The position numbers were made by a program, and so were the translations under genes. From assembly GCF_004028155.1 (NCBI RefSeq), contig NZ_SBII01000001.1, positions 434,001-498,000 on the forward strand: a stretch of 64,000 bases of DNA. Direction: 5' to 3'. The first letter of the stretch is position 1. Every line of letters begins with the position of its first letter. The notes beneath the pieces are model-generated. The model worked only from the letters and a program-made list of their open reading frames with translations. It made no database searches and was not told the origin of the DNA. The DNA is from Flavobacterium cerinum (lineage in GTDB: Bacteria; Bacteroidota; Bacteroidia; Flavobacteriales; Flavobacteriaceae). Positions 50,687 through 61,555 of this stretch are shown here, one piece after another.

Positions 50687-52924
50687 ATGCGTAAAATATT
50701 TTTAGTATTCCTGTTGTGCGTTACTTATGTACAGGCACAGGAAACAATAATAAGTGGTAAAGTAATAGACGAACTAAACTTACCGCTTCCGGGAGCCGGA
50801 GTAAACTGGCTAAACACAACAATATCTGCCTCAACTTTAGAAGACGGTACATTTAAAATTCCTTATTCTCCGGAATATACAAAACTTGTTATAAGCTATT
50901 TGGGTTATACGGTAGATACCATTACCGTAACTTCACCTAAATACATTAACCACAAAATGACCGTCGCGAAAGGCAATGAGTTAAAAGAAGTTGTGGTAGA
51001 TAAAACAAGGAAGAGCCTTGAAAGATCTCAGGTAAAAGCTGCAAATGTTACTACAATGGGCAGTAAAGAACTGCTCAAGGCAGCCTGCTGTAATATTGCA
51101 GAGAGTTTTGAAACCAATCCTTCAATAGATGTTAACTTTTCAGATGCACTTACAGGCAGCAAGCAAATTAAAATGCTTGGGCTTACGAGTCCGTACCTTG
51201 TAATTTCTGAAGAAAATATACCTGCTGTTCGTGGAGCATCTCAAGCTTACGGACTCTCTTTTGTGCCGGGAACCTGGGTAGAAAGCATCCAGATCACTAA
51301 AGGTGCAGGTCCTGTAGTTAATGGTTATGAGAGTATCTCGGGACAGATAAACTACGAACTGCTTAAGCCGGTAAACGACATTCCGTTTTTTCTAAATGCT
51401 TACGGTTCTACCGATAGCCGTTTCGAGTTGAATACCCATTTTAATAAAAAGATTTCAGATAAATGGAGTACGAGCCTTTTCCTTCACGGAAACACCAGGG
51501 TGAGTAAAAACGACATGAATCATGACGGTTTTCTCGATAATCCGCTAGCCAAACAAATCAATGTGATGAACCGCTGGCAATATACCAATGCCGAAACAGG
51601 CTGGGTGAGTTTTATCAACTTCCGCTATATGCGCGATGAAAAACAAACCGGAGAACTGGACTTTGATCCGGATACCGATAAACTAACTACAAACCATTGG
51701 GGTTCTGAGATCAATACAGATAAATTAGATGTTTCCTCAAAAGTAGGTTATGTATTCCCGGATATGCCTTACCAGAGCATTGGTCTTCAAACATCGTTCA
51801 ACTGGCACAAACAGGATTCTTATTTTGGTTTGACGCAGTATGACATCGATCAGAAAAGCTTTTACTCAAACCTGATATTCAATTCGATAATATCAAACAC
51901 GATGAACAAGTTTGCAACCGGTCTTAACGTTACCTACGACAAATATGGTGAGTTTGTAAACACTACAGATTACAGTCGAATTGATAATTCTGTAGGTGCA
52001 TTTTTTGAATATACCTATGATAATGCTAACGATTTTAGTGTTGTACTTGGAGGCCGTTTAGACGTTCATAACCGTCTGGGTACATTTGCTACGCCAAGAA
52101 TGCACCTGCGTTATAATCCTTGGGAAAAGGCTACGATCAGGGCTTCCGCCGGAAGAGGGAAGAGAGCTGCGAATATTTTTGCAGAAAACCAGCAGCTTTT
52201 TGGAAGTTCAAGAGCACTGAATATCATAAACGGAGGAGGTAAAATATACGGGCTAAATCCTGAAATTGCCTGGAACTATGGCGTGAGCTTTGTTCAGGGC
52301 TTTACCTTGTTTGGTAAAAATACCGAGTTTGTAATCGATTTCTACAGGACAGATTTCCAGAACCAGGCAGTAGTAGATCTTTTTGCGTCACCACAACAGG
52401 CGCTGTTTTATAATCTGGATGGTAAATCGTATGCTAATAGTTTACAGCTAGAACTTAATTATGAAATTACACACCATTTCAATATAAGGACAGCTTACAA
52501 ATACTACGATATAAAGACCGATTACACTACGGGTTTACAAGACCGGCCACTACAGGCGAAGCATCGTTTCTTTACAAATGTGGGTTACGAAACACACATT
52601 GTAGACGGTGGAAGACAATGGAAGTTTGACTTTACATACAACTGGATGGGTAAACAGCGTTTACCATATACAGGCAGCAATCCTGAACAATACCAAATGG
52701 GAGATTATTCACCATCATTCTCGTTGATGAATGCTCAGGTTACCCGTACTTTCTCAAGTGTTTTCGAAATGTATGTAGGAGCAGAGAACCTTGGGAACTA
52801 TAAACAGAAGAAAGCCATTCTGGGAAATGACGATCCTTTTGGTGCATATTTTGACAGTTCAATTATCTATGCACCTATTTTCGGACAGATGTATTATGCC
52901 GGACTTCGATTTAAAATCAAATAA
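50687..52924 (+). CDS. TonB-dependent receptor, copper-associated type
   Basis: 745 residues. Signal peptide (IFLVFLLCVTYVQAQ), CarboxypepD_reg domain (residues 20-95), plug with LLKAACCNIAESFETNPSIDVNFSDA, LGLTSPYLVISEENIPAVRG, and VESIQITKGAGPVVNGYESISGQINYELLKP, then a barrel ending AGLRFKIK. The Cys pair in KAACCNIAES at the plug is shared with receptors found next to copper genes. It should carry a metal or metal complex; copper is inferred from the neighbours. Confidence 0.9.
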   Translation: MRKIFLVFLLCVTYVQAQETIISGKVIDELNLPLPGAGVNWLNTTISASTLEDGTFKIPYSPEYTKLVISYLGYTVDTITVTSPKYINHKMTVAKGNELKEVVVDKTRKSLERSQVKAANVTTMGSKELLKAACCNIAESFETNPSIDVNFSDALTGSKQIKMLGLTSPYLVISEENIPAVRGASQAYGLSFVPGTWVESIQITKGAGPVVNGYESISGQINYELLKPVNDIPFFLNAYGSTDSRFELNTHFNKKISDKWSTSLFLHGNTRVSKNDMNHDGFLDNPLAKQINVMNRWQYTNAETGWVSFINFRYMRDEKQTGELDFDPDTDKLTTNHWGSEINTDKLDVSSKVGYVFPDMPYQSIGLQTSFNWHKQDSYFGLTQYDIDQKSFYSNLIFNSIISNTMNKFATGLNVTYDKYGEFVNTTDYSRIDNSVGAFFEYTYDNANDFSVVLGGRLDVHNRLGTFATPRMHLRYNPWEKATIRASAGRGKRAANIFAENQQLFGSSRALNIINGGGKIYGLNPEIAWNYGVSFVQGFTLFGKNTEFVIDFYRTDFQNQAVVDLFASPQQALFYNLDGKSYANSLQLELNYEITHHFNIRTAYKYYDIKTDYTTGLQDRPLQAKHRFFTNVGYETHIVDGGRQWKFDFTYNWMGKQRLPYTGSNPEQYQMGDYSPSFSLMNAQVTRTFSSVFEMYVGAENLGNYKQKKAILGNDDPFGAYFDSSIIYAPIFGQMYYAGLRFKIK

Positions 52925-52959
52925 TTTAGTACAATTATAAACCCTAACCATTCAAAAAA

Positions 52960-53307
52960 ATGAAAAAATTAATTTTAGTACTGTTTGTAATGATGCTTGG
53001 ACTATCTACACAGGCACAGGAAAAGAAAAACAAAAATGCTAAGCATGATATTACCGTTAACGGTAATTGCGGGCAATGTAAAAAAAGAATTGAGAAAGCG
53101 GCTTACAGTGTTGCAGGAGTAAAATCTGCGGCGTGGCATCAGGATCATCAGGATGTTCATTTAATTATCGATGAAACAAAATGCAGCCTTGATGATGTAC
53201 ATGCTGCAATTGCAAAAGCAGGGCATGATACTAATAAAGTGAAGGCTAAAGATGAAGATTATGAAAGGCTTCACAGCTGCTGCAAGTACGAACGACTTAA
53301 ATCATAA
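52960..53307 (+). CDS. periplasmic heavy-metal-associated domain protein
   Basis: 115 residues with a signal peptide (LILVLFVMMLGLSTQAQ) and one HMA domain: ITVNGNCGQCKKRIEKAAYSVAGVKSAAWHQDHQDVHLIIDETKC. The metal motif is GNCGQC where most have GMTCxxC, so the loop is shortened before the CxxC. His-rich stretches (WHQDHQDVH) and the C-terminal HSCCKYERL add ligands. Probably a copper chaperone outside the cytoplasm, acting with the receptor and the HYC_CC_PP protein. Confidence 0.88.
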   Translation: MKKLILVLFVMMLGLSTQAQEKKNKNAKHDITVNGNCGQCKKRIEKAAYSVAGVKSAAWHQDHQDVHLIIDETKCSLDDVHAAIAKAGHDTNKVKAKDEDYERLHSCCKYERLKS

Positions 53308-53310
53308 TCA

Positions 53311-53343
53311 ATACCCCCGAAATAACATCGGGGGTATTTTTTA
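53311..53343 (+). terminator. terminator of the copper cluster
   Basis: ATACCCCCGA (53311-53320) and TCGGGGGTAT (53328-53337) pair perfectly, followed by TTTTTT. Confidence 0.9.
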
Positions 53344-53478
53344 ATAGTTAAAGTAGGGCAGGAAAACGACGATTTGCTTTGTAAATCATGATAAAATTGT
53401 GTTATTTGCCCGGAATATCCACAGTGTATACTATGAGTTTGCTGACTGGTATTCCTTTTTAATTTAAGAAGCACTATA

Positions 53479-54828
53479 ATGAAAAAATTAAAATATGTAT
53501 TAGCCTTTACCGGGTTGATAGCTATGCTTTTGCCTCAAAATGTCAATGCGCAGACTCCTGAGGTTGCACCTGTAAAGCAGGAAAATAACTTTTTTAAAGA
53601 CAGAAAGTTTTATCTTAATGAAGACGGAAGCAATTTTGTAAAGTTTACCTTCATGACACAAGCCTGGATACGGGCAGCCGATTATAATCCGGGGACTACT
53701 ATAAATGGTGTTGCAAAAAGCAGCGGGACAGATATTGGCATTCGCCGATACAGGGTTCAGATGTTTGGACAGCTTACAGACAGGGTATTTGCATATACCC
53801 AATTTGGAGAAAATAACTTTAATAACATAAGCGATAGAAAGCAGGGCTTCTTTGTACACGATGCTTATGGTGAATATGCTATAGATAAAACAAAATTATC
53901 GTTAGGACTTGGTATCTCAGGGTGGAATGGATTATCACGATTTGCATCGTCTTCAGTAGGGACCATAATGGGCATCGATTTGCCATTATATCAGGAAGCA
54001 ACAAATGACGTAACCGATCAGTTTGGAAGAAAATTATCCATCTTTGCTAAAGGTAAGTTGGGTAAATTAGATTACCGTGTGTCTATGGCACAACCCATGT
54101 CAATACAAAAATCAACAGGTTATAATCCTGCAAATGGCATTAGTAAGAATTCCTCTTTCTCTGCAAATCCTCCAAAAATGCAGTACAATGCTTATGTCCA
54201 GTATCAGTTTAAAGATCAGGAGTCTAACATGACACCTTATGCTACGGGTACTTATTTGGGTAAAAAAACTGTATTTAATGTAGGTGTAGGTGCTATTTAT
54301 CAAAAACATGCTATGTGGCACTTGGGTGTTGCAAACGATACGATCAGTACAGATATGCTTCACCTGGCGGCAGATATATATTATGATGCACCAATGGGAG
54401 AGAAAGGACAGGCAATAAGCCTTTATGGTAATATAACACACTTTGATTACGGTACAAATTATACGCGCAATTCAGGACCTATGAATCCTGCAAACGGAAA
54501 CAACAATCCTGCTATTTTAAATGGTGCAGGTAATGCTTTCCCTATGTTTGGAACAGGTACGGCAATGTATTTCCAGGCGGGTTATAAATTCAAAGATAAC
54601 CTTATTGGTACTACAACCCTTATGCCTTATGTATCTATGCAGTACGGGGACTATGAAAGGTTAAATGACGCAATGACCTATTATGATGCCGGTGTAAACT
54701 GGTTCCTTGCAGGGCAGACTTCTAAATTCACCATATCTTATCAAAACCGTCCTGTTTTTGGAACAAACGGAAATAGTATAGAAAGAAAAGGTGCTGTGGT
54801 AGCACAGTATCAGGTGTTTTTTAATTAA
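53479..54828 (+). CDS. porin (phosphate-selective-porin-like beta-barrel)
   Basis: 449 residues with a signal peptide (YVLAFTGLIAMLLPQNVNAQ) and a barrel of some 16-18 strands. FTFMTQAWIRAADYNPG, GIRRYRVQMFGQLTDRVFAYTQFGENN and DKTKLSLGLGISGWNGLSR are typical of the Bacteroidetes OprO/P-like porins, as is the aromatic C-terminus AVVAQYQVFFN. Substrate preference is not visible. It is monocistronic, with its own terminator. Confidence 0.82.
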   Translation: MKKLKYVLAFTGLIAMLLPQNVNAQTPEVAPVKQENNFFKDRKFYLNEDGSNFVKFTFMTQAWIRAADYNPGTTINGVAKSSGTDIGIRRYRVQMFGQLTDRVFAYTQFGENNFNNISDRKQGFFVHDAYGEYAIDKTKLSLGLGISGWNGLSRFASSSVGTIMGIDLPLYQEATNDVTDQFGRKLSIFAKGKLGKLDYRVSMAQPMSIQKSTGYNPANGISKNSSFSANPPKMQYNAYVQYQFKDQESNMTPYATGTYLGKKTVFNVGVGAIYQKHAMWHLGVANDTISTDMLHLAADIYYDAPMGEKGQAISLYGNITHFDYGTNYTRNSGPMNPANGNNNPAILNGAGNAFPMFGTGTAMYFQAGYKFKDNLIGTTTLMPYVSMQYGDYERLNDAMTYYDAGVNWFLAGQTSKFTISYQNRPVFGTNGNSIERKGAVVAQYQVFFN

Positions 54829-54849
54829 ATGAGATATTTATTATAACTA

Positions 54850-54877
54850 AAAGTCCCGCTATTGCGGGATTTTTTTA
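54850..54877 (+). terminator. terminator between the porin and the MG2 protein
   Basis: TCCCGC and GCGGGA pair around TATT, followed by a run of seven T on the plus strand. Confidence 0.85.
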
Positions 54878-57274
54878 TTTAACCGTGTCAAGAATCTTTA
54901 TTTCAGAGATTAGTTTTCCATCGGCACTAAAGCCTTCAATTAGGACTTTAATAGGTTTTCTGTATATTTTAGGTATAGAAAGTTTAAAGTTGCCATTTTC
55001 ATCCGTCATGATTGTAGGCTGCCAGTCAACCACTCCAAAGTTTTCAAAACCTTTATCCGTTGTTGAGTTGTAAGTGATATTTGTAAAGGGCTTAATCCTT
55101 TCATATCCATTTTTCATAATGATTTGAGGAGTACTATTTTTGATGATTGGCTTTCTGTCTTTTTTAAGGTAAATTTTTATTATACCTACATAATTACGTA
55201 TAGATGGTACAATAGCGGTAGAACTCATATAAATCTCATCTACTTCGTGCATTTGTATCGGATTAAGTACGTTGCTATAGTCTAATCCTGATACTGAGTC
55301 AGTCACTTGGCCCAATGCCTGAACATTATCTATGTATACAATTGGTCCGCTTTTCGCTGCGTTTATACTATTTGCCCCTCTAGTTTGTATGATAAAAAGA
55401 CCATTACGATCAATTATTTCAAAGTTGCTATATGCTTTAATAAAGTTTGTAAGATTTTGATACATATTCGCTTTTTCGTCAGAAATTTTATAACTCACCA
55501 GATTACCATTACCAAAACTATTTGCATATTTTAAAGTACTGCCTTCTATCTTAATTTCTTCGAGCTGAATGTTTTCTTTATAAATATTAGGTATTTGTTG
55601 TATTATGTTGTTTCCTTGAGGAGCATAACAGCGGGGCTGTGGTTGATAAGGCTTGTTTAATCTTCTTTTAGAATTTAATAGCTGAGGTATTACAGTAATT
55701 TCTTTAGGCTTAGCTCCTTTTTTTAATAAAGTGAAATTTACATAGCTGGAATCTGCAATAACCATATTCTCAAAATAAAACTCTCTTTTGACATTAATAT
55801 CTGCAATTTCATCGATAGAGGATGTTAAAGAATACACTCTCACTTTGGCGTTATTCACATTACCCAAAGTAGATGGTATTGTGCCTTTCAGAGTTAGACC
55901 CATATCAAAGGAATAGGTGCTTTTAGGAGGGTTTTTCAAGATGTCTCGCCATTTATACTTACTTTTTTGGTTAACAAGAAAAAGATCCAGTTCATATTGT
56001 TTTACTTTAGATGGACTTTCAAAATAATATTTGCCTGATGTTTTCTTCTGGTTCTCTAAATAGGGAAGAATAAGCAAAGAACTGTAAATATCATTAGTTT
56101 CCTCAAAACTAATAGTGCTTTCAGGAAGCACAGAGATACTCATATTCATATTAGGATAATTAATCTTACCGTTATATTGTAGTTCATCTCCGGTTTGCTT
56201 TCCTTGTGTTAATGAAACATTTAATCCGGGTTCAGGATATTTATATATCATTCTTTCGGCTAGCTCATTCATGTCGGTGTCAAGAATCCTTATAGTATTC
56301 ATACCTTCGGCCAGTTCTGAATTAGGTATAACGACTGTTTGTTCTAAATTTTGGTCATTAAATTTTATTTCAAAAACAGTCATTTTATCATCCTGATGAG
56401 CTACCATATAAATAGATTTCCCTGTGAAAGAATCGAGTGTACTTTTGTTAGCGCGTATTTTTACAATGGTTTTGCCAGCAACTGCATAGTTGTTTACTTC
56501 AAGTGCTATGCCTTTTGGTTGCGCAAGGGGTAAGGGTTGTTCATGCTTTATATCTTCTATTGTTACAACAGCTTTATACCCTGTAATGCTATTAGCCAGG
56601 AGATCAAATTTTCCATATCCCAACTTATTTATCTGTACTTTCTTTATGTTTTTGCCTGTGCTGTCTACAATATCAACTACTGTAATGGGTAATGGATTAT
56701 GGTTACAGTCAGAAATACTTATACCAATACTGTTTGGGGTGTCATAAACTAATGTTCCTCCTTCAGGCCTGAATTCTATATTTATTTTTGATGGATCTGC
56801 TTTCGCCAAAATATTCCCAACTCCTGTACTCTGATTAATTACAGAGATCTCATATACTGCCGACTCGTCTTCGGTAAAGTTATTCATCCAGTTGGTGTAA
56901 AACTGAACATAATACTTACCGGATTTTAACTGATTTCCTAATTTAAAATTACCTGAAAAGCTGCCCATATTTCCATAAATAAGCTGTGTACTTATCATTT
57001 TACCCTGATCATCCATTAATGTGGCGTAAATGTTGACCGTATTAAAAAAGGGCGCATTCTTCTTCCTGTGAAAAACATAACCTTTAAACCAAGCACTTTC
57101 ATCGGTCATGAAAACATTTTTATCAAAATGCACATGGATGTTTTCGCGCTCCAGGAAAAAGTAATCGGTAATCACTTTTGCTATCTGGTCTTTTTTGTCT
57201 TCCTGAGCGAAAGCACTAGGATTAACAAAAAGAGAAATAGCTGTTAAACAAAATGCAGAGATAATTTTTTTCAT
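54875..57274 (-). CDS. large secreted protein with MG2 and TonB-plug-like domains
   Basis: 799 residues from ATG 57274 (an earlier in-frame start at 57307 adds only 11 residues before the signal peptide). Signal (IISAFCLTAISLFVNPSAFAQ), then an MG2-like fold from ENIHVHFDKNVFMTDESAWFKGYVF (near residue 42), further beta-sandwich repeats, and near residue 640 a plug-like segment GPIVYIDNVQALGQVTDSVSGL to VDEIYMSSTAIVPSIRNYVGIIKIYLKK. No barrel follows; the C-terminus is another beta-sandwich (SIPKIYRKPIKVLIEGFSADGKL). It resembles the alpha-2-macroglobulin-like proteins of Bacteroidetes. The role is unknown. Confidence 0.72.
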   Translation of the reverse strand: MKKIISAFCLTAISLFVNPSAFAQEDKKDQIAKVITDYFFLERENIHVHFDKNVFMTDESAWFKGYVFHRKKNAPFFNTVNIYATLMDDQGKMISTQLIYGNMGSFSGNFKLGNQLKSGKYYVQFYTNWMNNFTEDESAVYEISVINQSTGVGNILAKADPSKINIEFRPEGGTLVYDTPNSIGISISDCNHNPLPITVVDIVDSTGKNIKKVQINKLGYGKFDLLANSITGYKAVVTIEDIKHEQPLPLAQPKGIALEVNNYAVAGKTIVKIRANKSTLDSFTGKSIYMVAHQDDKMTVFEIKFNDQNLEQTVVIPNSELAEGMNTIRILDTDMNELAERMIYKYPEPGLNVSLTQGKQTGDELQYNGKINYPNMNMSISVLPESTISFEETNDIYSSLLILPYLENQKKTSGKYYFESPSKVKQYELDLFLVNQKSKYKWRDILKNPPKSTYSFDMGLTLKGTIPSTLGNVNNAKVRVYSLTSSIDEIADINVKREFYFENMVIADSSYVNFTLLKKGAKPKEITVIPQLLNSKRRLNKPYQPQPRCYAPQGNNIIQQIPNIYKENIQLEEIKIEGSTLKYANSFGNGNLVSYKISDEKANMYQNLTNFIKAYSNFEIIDRNGLFIIQTRGANSINAAKSGPIVYIDNVQALGQVTDSVSGLDYSNVLNPIQMHEVDEIYMSSTAIVPSIRNYVGIIKIYLKKDRKPIIKNSTPQIIMKNGYERIKPFTNITYNSTTDKGFENFGVVDWQPTIMTDENGNFKLSIPKIYRKPIKVLIEGFSADGKLISEIKILDTVK

Positions 57275-57367
57275 AAGGCGGTTAGATTGATACAATTTTT
57301 CTTTCAAAAAGCCTATAGTAAAAATATCTATTTTTTATGACTTTATTATAGAATTTCCAATTGAAAC

Positions 57368-57397
57368 AAAAAAAGGAGCGTTAAAACGCTCCTTTTT
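57368..57397. terminator. terminator of groEL
   Basis: AAAAAGGAGCG and CGCTCCTTTTT pair around TTAAAA, with A and T runs flanking both sides. Confidence 0.85.
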
Positions 57398-57422
57398 AAA
57401 TATTTTGATGTTTAGAATAAGA

Positions 57423-59063
<1,641 letters not shown>

Positions 59064-59095
59064 TTATTATATGTTTTGTAAAAATTTAACCTCGA

Positions 59096-59371
59096 TTAGA
59101 TCACTGCAAAGATTTCTTCTTCTTTCATGATAAGGTAATCCTTGCCTTCAAATTTTAATTCGGTACCTGCATATTTACCATATAAAACGGTATCGCCCAC
59201 TTTTACGGTCATATCATAGTCTTTAGAACCGTTACCTACGGCTACTACAATACCTTTTTGTGGTTTTTCTTTAGCAGTGTCAGGAATAAAGATCCCTGAA
59301 GCAGTTTGAGTTTCTGCAGCAACCGGCTCAATAAGTACGCGGTCTAGAAGGGGTTTAATGTTTAAGGCCAT
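59096..59371 (-). CDS. groES: co-chaperonin GroES
   Basis: 91 residues of the Hsp10 lid: [37 protein letters not shown] contains the mobile loop (ASGIFIPD) that contacts GroEL, then [39 protein letters not shown]. First gene of the groESL unit, with an inverted repeat about 40 bases upstream that may be its control site. Confidence 0.98.
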   Translation of the reverse strand: MALNIKPLLDRVLIEPVAAETQTASGIFIPDTAKEKPQKGIVVAVGNGSKDYDMTVKVGDTVLYGKYAGTELKFEGKDYLIMKEEEIFAVI

Positions 59372-59411
59372 ATTGTATGTTTTTTTATTATTAAAAGGAT
59401 ATGTTGTGTTG

Positions 59412-59444
59412 GTCAGAAATTATGCCAATCAGATCATTCCTGAC
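59412..59444. promoter_or_regulatory. 12-bp inverted repeat with 9-bp spacer upstream of groES
   Basis: GTCAGAAATTAT (59412-59423) faces ATCATTCCTGAC (59433-59444); the second arm read in reverse is GTCAGGAATGAT, 10 of 12 bases identical. The spacer is GCCAATCAG. The layout (two long arms, 9-bp spacer, ahead of groES) is that of a CIRCE operator, but the sequence is not the CIRCE sequence TTAGCACTC-N9-GAGTGCTAA. Confidence 0.55.
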
Positions 59445-59455
59445 AAATTTGCAGA

Positions 59456-59489
59456 CGTAAAAAATGCCAGCATTTACAGGCTGGCATTT
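59456..59489 (-). terminator. terminator of secG
   Basis: AAATGCCAGC (59462-59471) and GCTGGCATTT (59480-59489) pair, with a run of T on the minus strand after the stem. Confidence 0.85.
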
Positions 59490-59512
59490 CTATATTCGTA
59501 TATACGATAAAA

Positions 59513-59884
59513 TTAGTTTTGTGGTTGTGCCGGAGCTGGTGTTGTTGCAGGTTGTGCAGCAGGAGCCGCAGCGCCAGTTCCTGGAGCAGTTGCCGGTTTA
59601 GTTGTTTGTGCCGGAACAGCAGACTCATCAATTAGTTGGCTGTCTCCGGATAAACCTGTAGAGAAGCTTAAACTTGAAGCTAATATTAAAACGATTAGTA
59701 TCGATGCAAGAGTCCATGTACTTTTATCAAGGAAGTCCGTCGTTTTTTGAACGCCACCCATCATTTGAGTTCCGCCAAGAGAAGAAGATAAACCTCCGCC
59801 TTTAGGGTTTTGCACCATGATTACTACTACAAGCAAAAAGCTTACTATTGTTATAAGTACCAGAAAAATTGAAAAGTTAAACAT
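59513..59884 (-). CDS. secG: preprotein translocase subunit SecG
   Basis: 123 residues. Two membrane helices (FSIFLVLITIVSFLLVVVIMVQ and WTLASILIVLILASSLSF) with the conserved QNPKGGGLSSSLGGTQ turn between them. The C-terminus is a long Ala/Pro/Gln-rich tail (residues 85-123), an extension common in flavobacteria. Accessory subunit of the SecYEG channel. It lies 7 bases after the TPR gene and ahead of groES, separated by a terminator. Confidence 0.95.
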   Translation of the reverse strand: MFNFSIFLVLITIVSFLLVVVIMVQNPKGGGLSSSLGGTQMMGGVQKTTDFLDKSTWTLASILIVLILASSLSFSTGLSGDSQLIDESAVPAQTTKPATAPGTGAAAPAAQPATTPAPAQPQN

Positions 59885-59891
59885 CGTTTCT

Positions 59892-61001
59892 TTAGTTATT
59901 ATTTTGTTGTAAAATCTTTATATCTGAAATATGGTCTGCAAAGAAAACACTTTTTTCCGGATATTTCAAAATTAAAATTTCATATGCTTGTATCGCTTTG
60001 CTATATTTTTTTTGTTCGAGGTATACCCTGGCTAATGTTTCGGTCATCAAACTTGAGTTGTCAGGACTGAATCTCTCAATGTTTGCTGGGGATACAGGCG
60101 TATTTTTTACCGGAGCTATTTTTGGATTTGTCTCGATAAATTTATCAATTAATTCCATTTTTTTGCTAATTGCTTCCTCTTGTTCTGGTGATTTTGGCTC
60201 TTCTTCGCGGTTTATAGGGGTTAATTTCGAAATTTTTAACCATTCCGCAAAGGAATGTGTTTCTTGTTTGCCAAATTCTAAAGGCTTGCCAATATCCAGT
60301 TTTTCTTCGGCAATATCAACCTCATTTTTAACCTCTGGCTTTTCCTGAGGCTGTTCTTCTATAACAGGGATTTCTTTAGGCTTATCGGCTTCTGCAGCTT
60401 CAACTGTTCGCTTTATAGATTCTTCAAGTTTATCCATAACCGGCTCAGGTGAGAATTGAACTATAGGCTGCTCTTCATGTACTATTGCATTTTCCTGTTC
60501 TTCGGCTGCTTTTATAGCAAATTTCATAGTCTCTTCCAGTTTGTTTACTACTGGAGGAGCAGATATCTCGATTGCAATTGTTTCCTCTATAACAATAGGT
60601 TCGTCTATAGCTGTATTTTCTTCTTCGGCTGTTATGTTAGTAGTTAGCGGCTCTGTAGTTTCCTTAATTGTAGTAATTATAGGTTCAATAATTTCACTGT
60701 CGTTAACTGCTATAACTGCTACCGATTTCTCTTTTTCGTCGAATGCTTTTTTGTCTACACTATGAAATTGTTCAGACGTAATGAAATCAAAAAGTACCGA
60801 CCTGTCTGTAGTATAAGCTGCTGTTTTTTTTAATTCGGTATTATACCTAAAACTTTCCTGATTGTAAAGGCCTTTTAAATAAATAGCGCGCGCACTTTGC
60901 AGGAACGGAAATTCCGAAAGGATTTTCTCCAATTCGGCCGTATGCCTTTCATTCAAAGAGTAAGGCTTGTTAAGTAGCTGTATGTAGTCTTTAGTATTCA
61001 G
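59892..61001 (-). CDS. TPR-containing cytoplasmic protein, non-canonical start
   Basis: The frame is open from TAA 61014-61016 to the stop at 59892. No ATG, GTG or TTG is placed right: TTG 60956 exists, but the codons before it (NTKDYIQLLNKPYS) look like coding sequence of the family N-terminus, and the codon just before that segment is CTG at 61001, preceded by ATT. About 369 residues. N-terminus LEKILSEFPFLQSARAIYLKG is a helical repeat start; a long acidic, Pro/Glu-rich middle (residues 90-230) follows; the C-terminus TETLARVYLEQKKYSKAIQAYEILILKYPEKS is a TPR motif. Function unknown; it sits in a conserved-looking operon with secG. Confidence 0.75.
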   Translation of the reverse strand: MNTKDYIQLLNKPYSLNERHTAELEKILSEFPFLQSARAIYLKGLYNQESFRYNTELKKTAAYTTDRSVLFDFITSEQFHSVDKKAFDEKEKSVAVIAVNDSEIIEPIITTIKETTEPLTTNITAEEENTAIDEPIVIEETIAIEISAPPVVNKLEETMKFAIKAAEEQENAIVHEEQPIVQFSPEPVMDKLEESIKRTVEAAEADKPKEIPVIEEQPQEKPEVKNEVDIAEEKLDIGKPLEFGKQETHSFAEWLKISKLTPINREEEPKSPEQEEAISKKMELIDKFIETNPKIAPVKNTPVSPANIERFSPDNSSLMTETLARVYLEQKKYSKAIQAYEILILKYPEKSVFFADHISDIKILQQNNN

Positions 61002-61035
61002 AATCTTCAGTGTTTAGTGCCACAGTATAATGTGT

Positions 61036-61542
61036 TTACCATTTAGCAAGCGATGCATTAAATATATCCTGTGTTATCCTTTCAAATATTTGATCAAGAG
61101 CTGTGTCCAGTACAATTCCCGTTGGTAATAAGTCCCCATTAAAATCATAATAGAAGCTAAATTGTTTTTCAAAATCGTCTTCTTCTTTTTTCTTGTTGGT
61201 GAATCTTACATTTACGGTAATACTCAATCTACTTTGTGCTGCACGCTGGTCGGCAGTAGCAGTCATGGGCGAAATTCGGTATTGTGTAATTTCTCCTTCA
61301 TATACAAGATCCCCATTGGAGTTCGTTAAGCTCAAATTGGTTTGATTTTGGATAAGATCCTGTAATCTAAGTGTAAATCTACGGTCAATACCCGGCTCTA
61401 CCACATCGGCATTATTCCTAAAAAAGTTTACCTGGAACGTTTTGGCGTCAATTTTACCGGTTCCCGTAAAGTTGTATTTAACGCTACAGCCACTTAAAGA
61501 TAAAAGTACTGTAAATAATAGTATAAATTTAAGTTGTCTCAT
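61036..61542 (-). CDS. lptE: LptE-like lipoprotein of LPS assembly
   Basis: 168 residues from ATG 61542 (an earlier start at 61566 overlaps the previous gene and adds 8 residues before the signal). A lipobox LSLSGC gives Cys-19. The body is the LptE fold of beta-alpha-beta: SVKYNFTGTGKIDAKTFQVNFFRNNADVVEPGIDRRFTLRLQDLIQNQTNL, then FNGDLLPTGIVLDTALDQIFERITQDIFNA. It should partner LptD in the outer membrane to place lipopolysaccharide. It follows the sigma-54-type activator by 13 bases. Confidence 0.85.
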   Translation of the reverse strand: MRQLKFILLFTVLLSLSGCSVKYNFTGTGKIDAKTFQVNFFRNNADVVEPGIDRRFTLRLQDLIQNQTNLSLTNSNGDLVYEGEITQYRISPMTATADQRAAQSRLSITVNVRFTNKKKEEDDFEKQFSFYYDFNGDLLPTGIVLDTALDQIFERITQDIFNASLAKW

Positions 61543-61555
61543 AGTAGCTTTCGGG

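Noticed and set aside
59412..59444. Classical CIRCE element
   Set aside because: Only the spacing fits; neither arm contains TTAGCACTC or GAGTGCTAA.
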